This document shows, piece after piece, positions 48,201 through 60,344 of a stretch of DNA of 64,000 nucleotides. The translations under genes and the position numbers were made by a program. This DNA is from Ridgeia piscesae (Eukaryota > Annelida > Polychaeta > Sabellida > Siboglinidae). The DNA lies in contig JAODUO010000128.1 of NCBI GenBank assembly GCA_025642075.2, positions 200,001 through 264,000 of the forward strand. Reading direction: 5' to 3'. The notes below the pieces were generated by a model. The model made no database searches. It was given only the letters and a program-made list of their open reading frames with translations, and was not told the DNA's origin. The number at the start of each line of letters is the position of its first letter. Within the stretch, counting starts at the first letter, position 1.

Positions 48201-49257
48201 CGTCTAGTAATTAGTAACTGTTACACTTTCCATAGAACATTTTGGTCATGGACAATGTTTATACACTTATCGTCTTACATACACACATGTGTTACAGGAA
48301 TGCTGAACTGTCACAGACGACATAGTAAGTTTCTGCTGTTGAATGTTTCTGTTGACATATCACAAAACATGGAATCAAACAACGCAAAATAAAATAAACA
48401 ATGAGTTAAAACTGTGAGGCGTTTCGGAGTTAACGTAAACTTTTCTAAACATCAAGAGAGGGAACGACTTCTGATACTCCTCTCATGAATATAGGCTAGC
48501 TAGTAAATAGCGTTTGTTGATGGCCATTATAGAAAATAACCGCCATTTATAGTCGCCATCTTGAAAAAAGACCGATACGAATGTCCGATAGGATCAAAAG
48601 TAGCATATTTAAAATAGCAGCACGAAAAATCTTAACTATAAAGACAATGTTTTCTCTCTAGGTGGTTTAGTTCTCAAGATGTGAAGAAGTTTGGTTTTGA
48701 AAGGCGCCATCTTAACAAATGGCGGATATTAGTATTGGAAAAGGTCATATGTAACATATTTGAAATCGTTACTTTGAAAAAGTTACATTTTGACAAAAAT
48801 ATGGCGGTTCTGACTGAAGCATTGTAAATGTGTATAAAAAAATCGTTTTAGCGGACGTCATTTTTATAAAAAAAATGGCGGATATGAAGGTCGGCAAAGG
48901 ACAAATACAAAATATTTTAATACAGTGGATTCGGCGGTCTAGTTACCTACATTTTGACCGTAACATCTTTAAAAATGACGGATGTTAATGTTGGAGAAGG
49001 TCAAATGTAATACATGTGAAATGGCTGACCCCGAACATCTAGGTTTCAATACCAAAATGACTGATTTACTTGACGGAGTTACTAAGATATGAGAAAATAG
49101 GTTTACGGCGGCCATCTTAGAAAATGGCCGCCAATGCCTTTCCGGGCGAAATTAGAGATGGCCCTATATCCAAATATTTTTGTATTTATGTGTTCTACGT
49201 TTGTGCCAAATTTCACACTTTTATCATAAAACGCACAATTCATTCACATATCGGCTG
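45282..49257 (+). mobile_element. TIR DNA transposon (about 3.98 kb) with decayed CXC-domain transposase
   Basis: The left end CAGCCGATATGTG is inverted at the right end, and the inverted similarity continues through GTGCGTTTTATGATA, ATTTGGCACA and AAATATTTGGATATAGGGCC for about 100 bp. The right duplication copy lacks the element and so shows the empty site. Flanks AGTTAGTG and ACTAAGTG suggest an imperfect 8- to 9-bp target duplication. Both sub-terminal regions (45400-45740 and 48540-49140) hold several palindrome-like motifs of the form GCCATYTT..AAATGGC. Confidence 0.88.
46073..48176 (+). pseudogene. Decayed transposase-like gene with C-terminal CXC motif
   Basis: The frame changes several times, with parts at 46073-46490, 46495-47100, about 47100-47518 and 47454-48176. 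The N-terminal part begins WNKCVLCQED, then a region ending CFFCGMPP. The middle includes GIAIDHAHEQNN, LTENPAALRRWMVTGPEMAR and EEEDTRILLHMDDA. The last part includes FHAVTGCDTVSCFGGRGKRT, KRAAYQAGHCWAQ and a cysteine-rich tesmin/TSO1-like CXC end (CGCKKGCMGLC ... CTALCYC). I know this combination from a high-copy family of uncharacterised animal proteins; a link to KDZ-type transposases, which also carry cysteine clusters, is only a guess. An internal deletion probably lies near 46490, where the frame jumps from the zinc-knuckle region to the DHAHEQNN region. It cannot make a full protein. Confidence 0.8.
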
Positions 49258-49631
49258 GACTAAGTGCGTATTTTTAAATAATTCAGTGACACAATTTAGG
49301 TATTTTATGCGATCTCCCGGTAGCGGTACCTAGTGAATGACGTTATAACTACAAGAATAAATGTTTAGGGTACCTGGTAAGTGCCAAAACTGCAAAGTAC
49401 CAGAGAAGATATATTTAATAATTTTTCCGTTAAATTACAGATTTCATATTCTATGCCAAGTACGGTTGGACTTTATTAATGTAAGCATATTTTGTGTGCT
49501 TTTCAGGGTGACGAGATGTGACATCACACATGATATGTGCCAAACAAGCACCTTCAATTCGACGCAGGGTTTCCTTCAATTCAGTCACTTTGAGATGACG
49601 GTGCAGGAGACTGTGTAAAACAACCAACATA

Positions 49632-52600
49632 ATGGTTTATTGTGTGGCCTTTGGTTGTAATGCTAGCTCAGCCAAAGGTGGAGGAATACACCTTTTTTCA
49701 AGTTCCCCAGAGATCCAATTTTATTGAAGAAATGGCTCACCAAAACGAAGCGAACTGACTTCAAGCCGACGAAATACAGCCAGCTTTGCTCTGCTCATTT
49801 TGCGAAATGTTGCTTCACTCGAGACCCTGATATAATGGCAGCCCTTGGGTATCCTGGTGCGAGAATATCTTTGGAAAGCAGTGCTGTTCCAACAGTATTC
49901 CAAGCAGTAGAACCGCATTGAAGCCATCAATCCACAAAAGACAGGCATCGCCAGACGCAGGATCGTCAGTTGCTTTGTCCAAGTTGAAGGCGAGCAGGTC
50001 TCGCAAGCGTAGTGCCAGTGCCTCAGTCGCAAGTGATGGCTCTGTGTATACACCCATCACTCCCTCAGTGCAGTCGTCTTCCTCGAGGTCCCAGATTCCC
50101 TCTGCGAATACTGAATTAATGAGGTCTGCTTACAGAAAGCGACAACGAATCAAGGTACTTCTTGCATGTTATGGCTATGATTAACATTACCTACAAGATT
50201 GTTTCCTTTTTATTACGATTGCATATTGAATGTGGTGTAATGTATTGACATTTGAAAGTATTACCATTACATTTGGATCTATCCAGAATGTTATGCAGGA
50301 TACCAGTTTTGCCAGTGACACATTTTGTTGGTGGATACATGTTATGTGATATACATAAAAGTCAGTTGAGATGTGTTTTGTGACCTGATATAACTATAAC
50401 CACACGTGTGACACCCATTTTCAAGGCATAACTACCAATGTCTAGGGTTTTTGAAGACCTTTTTATGCTCATTATGTTTATACCCACTCACCACAAATGT
50501 GCACCTTTGTCTTTCAGTTATTTGCAGACAAATTTGCAGCAGCTCAAGAGAATCCACCATTGACCAAGATGGGGTCTTCGGGGGACACAGCAACTGAACC
50601 CGAGAGCTCTCCTGTGAGTTCCTGTGATGCAGAGGATTCAACATGTAAATCGGTGATGGCTCCCACACCGAAGATCCACAAATAACACAGATTGACATCA
50701 GGCCATTATCTGGCACGAGAACACTGCAAGGAGTATGTGCATCAGCACAGGTTGCTGAGCAGGCAATACCTGCAGTGAGGTCGGTGCAGTTTGAGTGTCC
50801 GAGTTTTGTGTTCAAGTTTTCAAAGAGTTTTTGAGTTTTAAAGCTAACTATGTGTCATTGTGATAACGTGATCGTTTTATTTCCTAACTAATAAATCTTA
50901 CCATGTCAGCTGTTTAAGGAGCAAATTGAGGACACATTATTTTGGTGTAGCCTACAACTAACTTATAGTTATACATTTTACGTTATTGTTTGGTTTTAAT
51001 CTTGTTAACTAATTAATAAGATTATGCCAGATGTTAGTGCTTAAGTTACTCATTTTTATTAGTTATTTAATATTATTTTTAAATGTGTTTATTATTAATT
51101 AAATAATATATTTTGTCTATTATTTGCCGCTTATTGGTGTATCCTACATGTCTCTAACAAACATGAGGACGGTGTTCAATGCAACCTACTAATGTATCCT
51201 ACAACTATCTAACTTAAGTTATGGAAAGTGATTAATGTCACTTACTGAGGTATCCTACAAGTCTCTAACTAACATAAGGAAATTGTTCAATGTCATTTCC
51301 CAAGGTGTCCTATAAGTCTCAAACAAACACAGGGAAAATGTTCAATGTTACCCACTGAGGTATGCTACATGTCTCTAAACAACACAAGGAAAGTGTTCAA
51401 ATAATCTTTTATTTCCATTTAAATTCAGGAACAAAATACCTGGTGTGGATTTTGTAGTGACTTCATTTTGTAGAATGAGCATAGCGCTATAGTGAAACAT
51501 CACTTTGTTTGTATTATCTAATTCAGACATAACAGTTTGAGACACAAAGTACACTGTACTTTATATAAATTGTTATTTCGATATACGCATACTATTGTGT
51601 TTTAATTTCAGTTGTTGGACACACACCGCTGTGATACCAGAGATCAAACAGTACAAACATGTAACATATCTTGGGGTAATGTACCAATATTTCCCGATGG
51701 CTTCTCCCGACACTAACAGCAACGTGAAATATGTCAAGTCAGACTGAGAATGATCAAGACGTCGAGGTGAAGTCAGAGACGGTCGAGTCTGACGCTGGTA
51801 GCAGTGGAGAGACGAGACGTTGGGTGGTGTGTGAGGGCGGCGTACTGAATGAAGTCAAAGTAGAGCCGACTGACTGGAACCCAGACACACTTGAGACATC
51901 AATGTGCAACGGGAATATTGATCAAGAAGAACTTTGTAATAAGACTAATGATGAGGTTGATGATCAGCTAAACAATGTCTGGCCGTATGTCTGTGATACA
52001 TATGGAAAGTCATTCAAACAGGCACGGTACATTCCGACCCATGAAAAGGTTCACACAAGTGTGAAGCCATACACATGTGTGACATGTGGAAAGTCATTCA
52101 AACAATCTGGCCAACTCGCAGGATATGAAAGGATTCATACAAATTCTAAACCATACGCTTGTGTTACATGTGGAAAGTCATTTAGATGTAAATCTTACCT
52201 TAACATTCATGCAAGAATCGATACACATGTAAAGCCATACACTTGCATTTCATGTGGAATGTCATTCAAACGATCTGAAGGCCTTACTTCCCATGAAATG
52301 ACTCATACAAATGTCAAGCCATATACTTATGTTACATTTGGAAAGTCGTTCAAACGATCTGATGAACTTACTGTCCATGAAAGGATTCATACAAAGGAGA
52401 AGCCGTATGCTTGTGGGGCACGTGGAAAGTCATTCAAACGATCTGGTTACCTTACTATCAATGAAAGGAGTCATACAAATATGAAGGTATTCACTTGTGT
52501 TACATGTGGAAAGTCTTTCAGACGATTTGGTGACCTCGCTATCCATGAAAGGACCCACACAAACTCGAAACCATACACTTGTGTTATGTGTGGAAAGTCA

Positions 52601-52684
52601 TTCAAACAAACTTCTGCCCTTACTGCGCATGAAAGGCTTCACAGAAATGTCAATATACATGTGCTTCACGTTAAACGTCGTTGA
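49632..52684 (+). pseudogene. THAP-C2H2 fusion gene, left copy (A), decaying
   Basis: Exons: THAP 49632-50154, linker 50518-50778 and zinc-finger 51612-52684, with GT..AG borders matching copy B. Lesions seen against copy B: a one-base loss in the THAP exon just after GGAATACACC (about 49692); a frame change near 50683 in the linker exon; a TGA early in the finger exon (about 51746-51748); and ATG to ATA at the position of copy B's internal ATG. The remaining open frame from 51731 (317 aa) has about nine fingers, but several lack zinc ligands (VCDTYGKSF, GYERIH, YVTFGKSF, CGARGKSF, INERSH). The THAP donor AAG|GTACTT is intact here. It is most likely a pseudogene; a short finger protein from 51731 cannot be excluded. 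Confidence 0.82.
51133..51412. repeat. 55-bp satellite, short ancestral-like set (about 5 units, copy A)
   Basis: Diverged units contain TATCCTACAAGTCTCTAACT and GGAAA.TGTTCAATG. They lie in the same position, between the linker and finger exons, as the expanded array of copy B. Confidence 0.85.
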
Positions 52685-53754
52685 AACTGTTAGGTCAACT
52701 TACGTCACCCTGCGTGCGCTGTCCGCCGTTAATTGCCATGTGATATCTCGGAAACCGTTCAGGATCTATTTTCCTAATTCCACTATGCACGAGAAACACA
52801 TATTTGATTGCACGTTTCTAAAGACCGCCTATGACCCTACAGATCCTCAAATAGTTGTCTATTTTATCAAAAACGTAAGCACTGAACCTTTTCCTTAACT
52901 GTGCATCTTAGGGTAGTGTCGCTATACACAAGACATGTTTATGTGATTGATATTGTCCAAGGGGATCTCAGTGTCAGTCTGGACTATAACACCTGATGGT
53001 CACATCCGAGGGTCGAGTAATAGTTGCTGGTCACGAGGTGGCAGTCTAATACAGAACATCGAGTAAGAGTCAAATATATTTCTCAGTGGTTCACATGACA
53101 GATAAATCATTCTTTCGCTTAACGTGTCACCAGATCTTTTGGATTAGTTGATCTTGCGAGTTGCGTAATAAAGAAACCAACTTGCTTCCTGGATTTAGTT
53201 GTAATTATATGTTTGTGTGTGTGTGTGTGTGTGTGTGTTGGTGTGGTGGTGGGGTGGTGGGTGGGGGTGGATAATTATAGACGTACGCCACGGCCATTAA
53301 AAAGCGCAGAGATTGATGCAGTAAAAAACGTTTGTGATACAATTAAAGTTCTTGCGTTCTTGTCAAACTGGTTATAGATCTTGGGATGTGTAATACAGAA
53401 ATGTCCGTCGACAGTAAATCAATTAAGAAACATGTCCATCGTTATACTAAGGACATTTTCTGAGTAGCTTTGTCTTAATGTATTGCACTATAACCGACAC
53501 TCCATCTGCTATGTTTTTGATTAAGTGCACTTTACGGCGATACTGCGACGATGTTAATGTAACCAAATGCACCTGCAAACGTGTTGCAAAAATGTATACG
53601 GGGAGATGTATCAAATAACTATAATTTGTCATGTTAGTGATTCAGTGAGGCATTAAACGATCCCACCTGCATGGCTATAGCTTAAGCAATTAAATCGTTA
53701 TGTCGCTTTTGTTCTATCCCGCATCTCTACCACTTTCCAACTTTCGAACTCTTC
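52685..53754. other. Intergenic sequence with a short GT/GGTG run
   Basis: A GT run and GGTGG-rich sequence lie at 53214-53270. No supported exon. Confidence 0.45.
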
Positions 53755-54018
53755 CAGTGACTCACTCACTTATTCACTCACTCACTCACTCACTCACTCA
53801 CTCACTCACTCACTCACTCATTCTCTCTCTCTATATATATATATATATGCTTATATAATATACATAGAGAGTGAATGAGCGAGACATGGACTATCTATGC
53901 CAGAGAAGGAGAGAAGACTCAACATGTTCCACCTGAGAAGTATTCGCCGCCGTACTTAGTCACTTACTCATTCTCTATGTTTTTATAAACACACAGAGAG
54001 AATGAAAATGTGAGTGAC

Positions 54019-54080
<62 letters not shown>
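53755..54080. repeat. (CACT)n, (TA)n and mirrored GAGAGTGAATGAG blocks
   Basis: (CACT)n at about 53758-53820, (TC)/(TA) runs to 53850, words such as CATAGAGAGTGAATGAG opposed by CACTTACTCATTCTCTATG, then a (TA)n run at about 54022-54079. Confidence 0.9.
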
Positions 54081-54297
54081 CTGATTTATCATATTAAACT
54101 ACACTATTACATTTGCTGTTAAAGTAGAGTTTTATGGTTTCTCTCTAATCATAAAAGTCTGACATTCCTTGAAAGTGAACGAGTTATTATTGTCATATTT
54201 AAAATCAGGTACTTAACAGTAATGTGGGACAGAACACTGAATGGAACAACACAGGCCCAGTTAGTGATATATTGTCAAACTAAAAGGATAAATAGTG

Positions 54298-54331
54298 CCA
54301 GTAGCCCCCGGGCCTGGGTGGGGGCTACTGG
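54298..54331. other. Perfect 12-bp-stem hairpin
   Basis: CCAGTAGCCCCC at 54298-54309 pairs with GGGGGCTACTGG at 54320-54331 over a 10-nt loop. It is 25 bp left of MITE family X copy 2. Confidence 0.75.
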
Positions 54332-54355
54332 GAGGTGAGGGTAGGCTCTTATGTA

Positions 54356-54700
54356 GAATTCGGACTCACCTCAATTTTGATATTATAACTGTATATTTGC
54401 CAACATTTGATACTTGATTTTCTTAATTCAATTATTTAGCATTATCTAACGCAATTTTTTTATAAACGGTTATTCCATGTGCACGGCGCAGTAACACATG
54501 CACCGCTGCGCTTGCGACTGGCACAAATCGGGGCGCTATTTGGGTCTCAAAATGCAATATTTGTGAAACGCAAAATATACATGCCATCAGAATGCTAATT
54601 GGTCATGTTTAGGATTAGAATTAGTGTGAGGTATCTAATGTAGGCAAATAATATACAGTTATAATGGCACCATTGAGGTGGGTCCGAATTCTATACAAGT
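54356..54700. mobile_element. MITE family X, copy 2
   Basis: The ends GAATTCGGACTCACCTCAA and TGAGGTGGGTCCGAATTC are inverted; the interior is colinear with 23979-24400 but lacks about 80 bp present there. No coding capacity. Confidence 0.8.
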
Positions 54701-55044
54701 GCCGGAGGATATGGCTAGTAAATTAACCAAATTATTTGATCTTTAGGACGCAGTTTATGGATTAGTCGCTACATGATCGGCGAGTGCTGTGGGTAATAAA
54801 AACGTAATTTACAGCACCAGTTCGAACACAAAAATATCATTATTATAACGATGCACATTCAGCTAGATTTATTTGTTACAGACTAACAGATGGCAACATG
54901 TAAAATGTTATGTTCCGTACCAACATAATGTTGATCAAGATGTGTTCGTCCAAAACAATTGTACACAATGCACTATTAGCTCTGATATTAGTTTTCTGTG
55001 CTCGGCTTAGCCGCGCTTAACCGACTGTCGGTCGGCTGCGTAAC

Positions 55045-55056
55045 TATATATATATA

Positions 55057-55125
<69 letters not shown>
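55045..55125. repeat. (TA)n microsatellite
   Basis: A TA run with one slip, starting directly after the 26-bp segment shared with the NDUFA2 upstream region. Confidence 0.96.
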
Positions 55126-55128
<3 letters not shown>

Positions 55129-55978
55129 TGTCATTGTTGAAGTGAAATAGTAATACTAAGAATACTTACTGTGTTGGTGAAAATAAAACAAACAACAAAT
55201 CCAAGAATTGTTATTTCGCCTTTCAAACATTGTATATGCTAACTTGTAGTACTGTATAAATTTTTATATACACGAAATAGAATATATATAATATATTATA
55301 TATATATATATAATTTTGTGGTAATACAATGTATATACTATATGTATAGCATGTTAAAAAATAATACCACTAGAAGCGACAATATCCATATTTTTACCTT
55401 ACCAAAAATTGTAAGGTAAAAGTTTTTACTTTAAAAACCTGCAAATAAAATATAATAACAGTATTGGCAAATTAAACTCATAAATCAGTCTTTTCATTGA
55501 AATACCGTAGCACCACACATGAGAAGATAGTAAAATAACTAAATTTTGTAGGCACTTTACTTGGTCTTTTGTATTGACAAGAGCTTCAAAACCATGGAGT
55601 TTTTATACGTTATATGGAAATTCACAACATCTGTGATGGTACCACTTGCGACATCTGTCACAAGTCACCATGTCTCCAAACACTTCTGGAAAGCCACAAG
55701 GGCATAACAGCTCTATTGCAAATCTGTTATTGTCAATTTTGTTTCGTATTGTAGAGACACTTTTGGAAAAAGGAGTAACTTTTTTGATTTGACTTAGCGA
55801 ATACTCGTAGAGTTAATAAATAATTATTAGTAAGGCCTAACATTTTAATTAATTTTTTGGATTTTATAAATACAAGTAATACCATTCGGTATTACATTTA
55901 GAATTGTTAGTACAAAACAATAATAAAAGTCTCCAACATTTACGATCGGACGCGCAAACAACAACAAAACTTGTAAAC

Positions 55979-56109
55979 ATGGAGCGTAACGACCGGTGGC
56001 ATCTTTGTGAATGTGGTCTGCCGTTTCCGCGCTGTCTGCTAATTGTGGCCCGCCTTTTAGTGTGCCCCGCCGAGGATGAGATAATTAGTGCTGCCATCTC
56101 ACGGATGCT
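55979..56109 (+). other. Candidate first exon of the right THAP gene copy
   Basis: An ATG in the context AACATGGAGCG opens a frame (MERNDRWHLCECGLPFPRC...) that reaches a donor-like CTAG|GTAATC. The sequence around it is CpG-richer than its surroundings. The left duplication begins within this segment (at the counterpart of 56088), so copy A has lost its first part. I do not recognise the peptide, and its splicing to the THAP exon is unproven. Confidence 0.3.
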
Positions 56110-58605
56110 AGGTAATCCAAGTTAGCAACACGCTAGTGCCTTGTAGTCTTTGCGGCGTCGCCCTACGCAACATTATATATGTACGGAACATAACAGTTGA
56201 CATATTGTGCTCTTTAACAAATTACTATAGCTAAATGTGCCTCGTTGTAATGAGTTTATAATTCGATTTTATTACTGATGTTGTGCTTGCCTTATTATCG
56301 CCCAAATATTACTATCCTAGCCTATGGCTATGCCTATGGATATGGCTAAGTTCACTGATTATGTGGTATGAGTCTAGTAAAACAATCAGTACGACCATGT
56401 AATAATTTTTATTATGTTGTATCGGAAATAGTATTTCCACTGTGGCATCCATATGTGCATTATATAAACTAGAAACTGCGTATTTTAAATAAAAGTGACA
56501 TAGTTTTGGTATTTTATGCGATCTTCCGAACAGTGTTTCGACGGCCGTTTTGACACTGAAGCGCTACCTAGTGAATGGTGTTATAACTATTAAAAATAAA
56601 TATTTATGGTACCAGGTAAGTGCCAAAACTCCAAAGTACCAGGGAAGATATATCAAATAAATATTCTGTTAAATTATTAATACCAGTTAAAAAAGAAATA
56701 AAATCACATATTAGTTGATTTCTAATTATGCTACATATTATATATTTACATGTTCACCAAAAAAAATGAATTTTAAATTACACATTTCATTGGACTTTTT
56801 TAATATAAGCATATTTTTGTGTCCTCAGGTTGCAAAGATGCGACATCAGACATGACACATGCCAACACAGCACCTTCAATTCAACACACAGTTTGCTTCA
56901 ATTCAGTCACTTTGAGGTGACAGTGCAGGTGACTGTGTAACAACCAACACAATGGTTTATTGTGTGGCCTTCGGTTGTAATGCTAGCTCAGCCAAAGGTG
57001 GAGGAATACACCATTTTTTCAAGTTCCCCACAGATGCATTTTTATTGAAGAAATGGCTCGCCAAAATTAAACGAACTAACTTCAAGCTGACAAAACACAG
57101 CCGGCTTTGCTCTGCTCATTTTGAGAGATGTTGCTTCGCTCGTGACCCTGATATAATGGCAGCCCTTGGGTATCCTGGTGCGAGAATATCTTTGAGAAGC
57201 GGTGCAGTCCCAACAATATTCTCCACAGTGGATGCTGCATTGAAGCCATCAATCCACAAAAGACAGGTGTCGATAAAGGCAGGATTGACGGCTGCTTTGC
57301 CCAAGTTGAAGGCGAGCAGGTCTGGAAATCGTAGTGCCATTGCCTCAGTCGCAAACGATGGCTCTGTATGTGCACTCATCACTCCCTCAGCAAAATCATC
57401 TTCATTGAAATACCAGATTCCTTATGTGAGTGCTGAATTAACAAAGTCTGCTTATAGAAAGTGACAACAAATATAGTAATTCTACATGTATATACAGTTA
57501 TTTCTTCGATTACTATTATTAAAATGATCATACATCATTTCTTTTTTATTACGAATGCATGTTGAAGGTAGCGTAATATATTATCATTACACTATTTACT
57601 ATTACCATTATTACCATTACGTTTTGAATTGAATCTATTCAGGGCTTTGTGCTGGATACATTTATTGCCATTCATATTTGTTTCGATGAACACATGCATG
57701 TTAGCTGATGTACATACAAGCTAGTTGATATGTGGTTTATGACCTGAAATAAACTACAACCATGTGTCACAGTGCGTCACCAATTTTCAATGCATAACTA
57801 ACAATATCTATGATTTTTGAAGTCATTTTTATGCTCCCACTTTTGTAAGGGTCATTGCTATTTCAGTCAGTTGCTGACATACTGACAGCAGGTCAAGAGA
57901 ATCCACCACTGACCAAGATGGGCTCTTCAGGGGGCACAGCAACTGAACCTGACAGCTCTTGCGTGGATTCCTGTGATGCAGAGGATTCAACACCTGAAAC
58001 AGTGAAGGCCTCCACGCCGAAGAGCCACACAATGACACAGGTAGACATCAGGCCATCAACTGGGTCGAGTAGACTGCAAGTAGTCTGTACATCGGCGCAG
58101 GCTGCTGAGTTGGTGACACCTGCAGTGAGGTCAGTAGTTTGAAGGCTCATCTGAAGAGTATTCAGGTTTTGTAGCTGACTAAGCGGCGTTGTGGTAACTT
58201 GATTGTTTTATTTTCTAACTAATACACTTATTATGTCAGCATTTTAAGAGCAAATTTAAGACTCACTATTTTGGTGTAGCCTATAACTAAAATTAATTGT
58301 AGTTAAACACTTGAGTATACTTTTAGTTTTACACCTGTTAGATTATTACTTAGACTATGTCAGATTAATTATTAAGATAACTTTTTTATTTATCTAATAC
58401 TATTATTTTTGCAATTATTTATTATTATTAATTAAATAATATATTAATTAAGTAATTATTTTTATTCTTTTACATAATATCAGAATACATGTATTATGTT
58501 GAATGTTTATATTAACTTCCATTGTGCATTTTCTTGTATTGTACAGCACCAAAGAATAGTATTGTTTAAATATTGTGCTGTATAAAGTTTAAACAAACTA
58601 AAATA

Positions 58606-58611
58606 TATATA

Positions 58612-58671
<60 letters not shown>

Positions 58672-58702
58672 TATATATACATATGTATATATTTCTTATT
58701 AT

Positions 58703-58760
<58 letters not shown>
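58606..58760. repeat. (TA)n microsatellites
   Basis: Several TA runs broken by ATATATTTCTTATTATTA-type sequence. Confidence 0.95.
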
Positions 58761-58762
<2 letters not shown>

Positions 58763-59517
58763 TAATGTACAGTACCTATTATCTAGCAATAAGTTTTATT
58801 TAAGTTGTAAAGATACAAGGCAGTGTAACAGGGTGTAGTATAACAAATACTAGTACACCCTGTATTGTAGAGCAGCTAAGGTAATTCCCAAGAAACCTGC
58901 AAATGCTTAGAAGAACCATATGACAAAGACATTTTATTTTAAGCAGTAACTGTAATTTTTTAAAAAAATGCAATAATTTTGTTATCCTAAATAGTAAATG
59001 CTTAATGTAAGTTTTATACATTGTAAAATGTCAACCACTTAACTGCGTGTATTTAAATACAGGTGAATATAATACAGACACACAATTCAAAAATATTTAA
59101 AAACTTACTTAAGGTAAAACTGTTGACATTCCTGAAATTAGTTACATTTTGTGATAAAGAAACAACAGGGGAAATAAAGGAACCAGACAGAGGGTAAACA
59201 TATACTCAGGGAGTGGTGGTTCCCTTGCTCCCAGCAGCAGGAGTTGTTTGCTGATTAGGTGTGAGAGAAGCCAAACAGGTAGTGTATAGAATAGACTATA
59301 CAACTATATCACTGGACCCACTCTAGTTGGTATGTGAATATAGGAGGTATGGAAATAAGTCTCCCCAAGAAAATTTGTCTCAGAAAAATTCCTCTCTCCC
59401 GAAGCAAGTAAAGTTTAAAAAAGCTATTACATTTTCGTTGTATTTAACGCATCAACTGATGTATCCGACATAACTCTAATTAACACAAGGAAAGCGTTCA
59501 ATGCAACTTATTGATGT

Positions 59518-60344
59518 AAAGTAAAAGATAGGACTTTGATTTGTTGTTGGTTGTAATAGTCGGCTGTCCCCAAAGTGTGTTGATAGTTTTATTTTCCGAC
59601 GGATAATTACAAGGAGAAGCAGTGTGACACTTTGCCGGTAAAGATGATCACGTAAATCATGCATTTTAATATATTATCATGATGGTTACCATCGCATCGA
59701 CGGCTAATATTTATTTTGGCGATCTTGACAAACAATGAAGTATGCCATCTTTCACGCAGCACAACCTGTTTTGTGGCAAATGTATACATGTGTTATGACT
59801 ATGTGCATTTAGACAACTTGTCAGATATAAGTGCTTATCGAACTATTGTGAAACCACAACGTACAGCACTATATAATGCAAATCCCATAAAACATTCAAA
59901 ATGCCTAAAATCGTTCATACTATCTGCACTACGTAAATCACTACATGTCTATGACAGTGTGGTAAACCCAATATTATATCGGACATTTAAGATAGGAAAG
60001 CTACAAAACAAAATATTTATGATCTGAATTTCCTAGTATGATGTACCAGAAACCGAAGTGATGACTACCCGGTATAGTCTATAATTCATATTTTATCAGC
60101 TATTGCCTTTACATAAATCTGCCATCCGAGCTGTATTACTGGTATCCAGCCATATAATAATAATACTGCTAAGATGGCTACCATAATATATATTTATTAA
60201 TATTAATTTATTAATATTATTATTTTATTTTCATTAGCCGGAAACTACAACTGTCATCCATCATTAGAATATCATTCTTTTGTCCTGTCCCCAATCAGCT
60301 CCAGTTGCGTGGAGACTCACCATGTATCTTGACGCATTTACACG
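59518..60344. other. Insertion within the 55-bp satellite; holds dispersed repeat D copy 2
   Basis: A single satellite unit lies at 59452-59517 and the main array resumes at about 60345. The stretch between has no satellite similarity and contains 59874-60010, related to 40499-40632. A 103-codon open frame (59716-60027) has no recognised domain. Confidence 0.5.

Larger units (their letters stand above)
44906..52684 (+). repeat. Segmental duplication, left copy (A)
   Basis: Blocks homologous in order to the right copy: 44906-45281 with 56088-56470, 49258-50830 with 56475-58200, and 51130-52684 with 59450-63440. The gap 45282-49257 is a transposon inserted only in this copy. Confidence 0.9.

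Noticed and set aside
54812..54830. tRNA-like GTTCGAAC
   Set aside because: No matching acceptor stem or anticodon arm around it.
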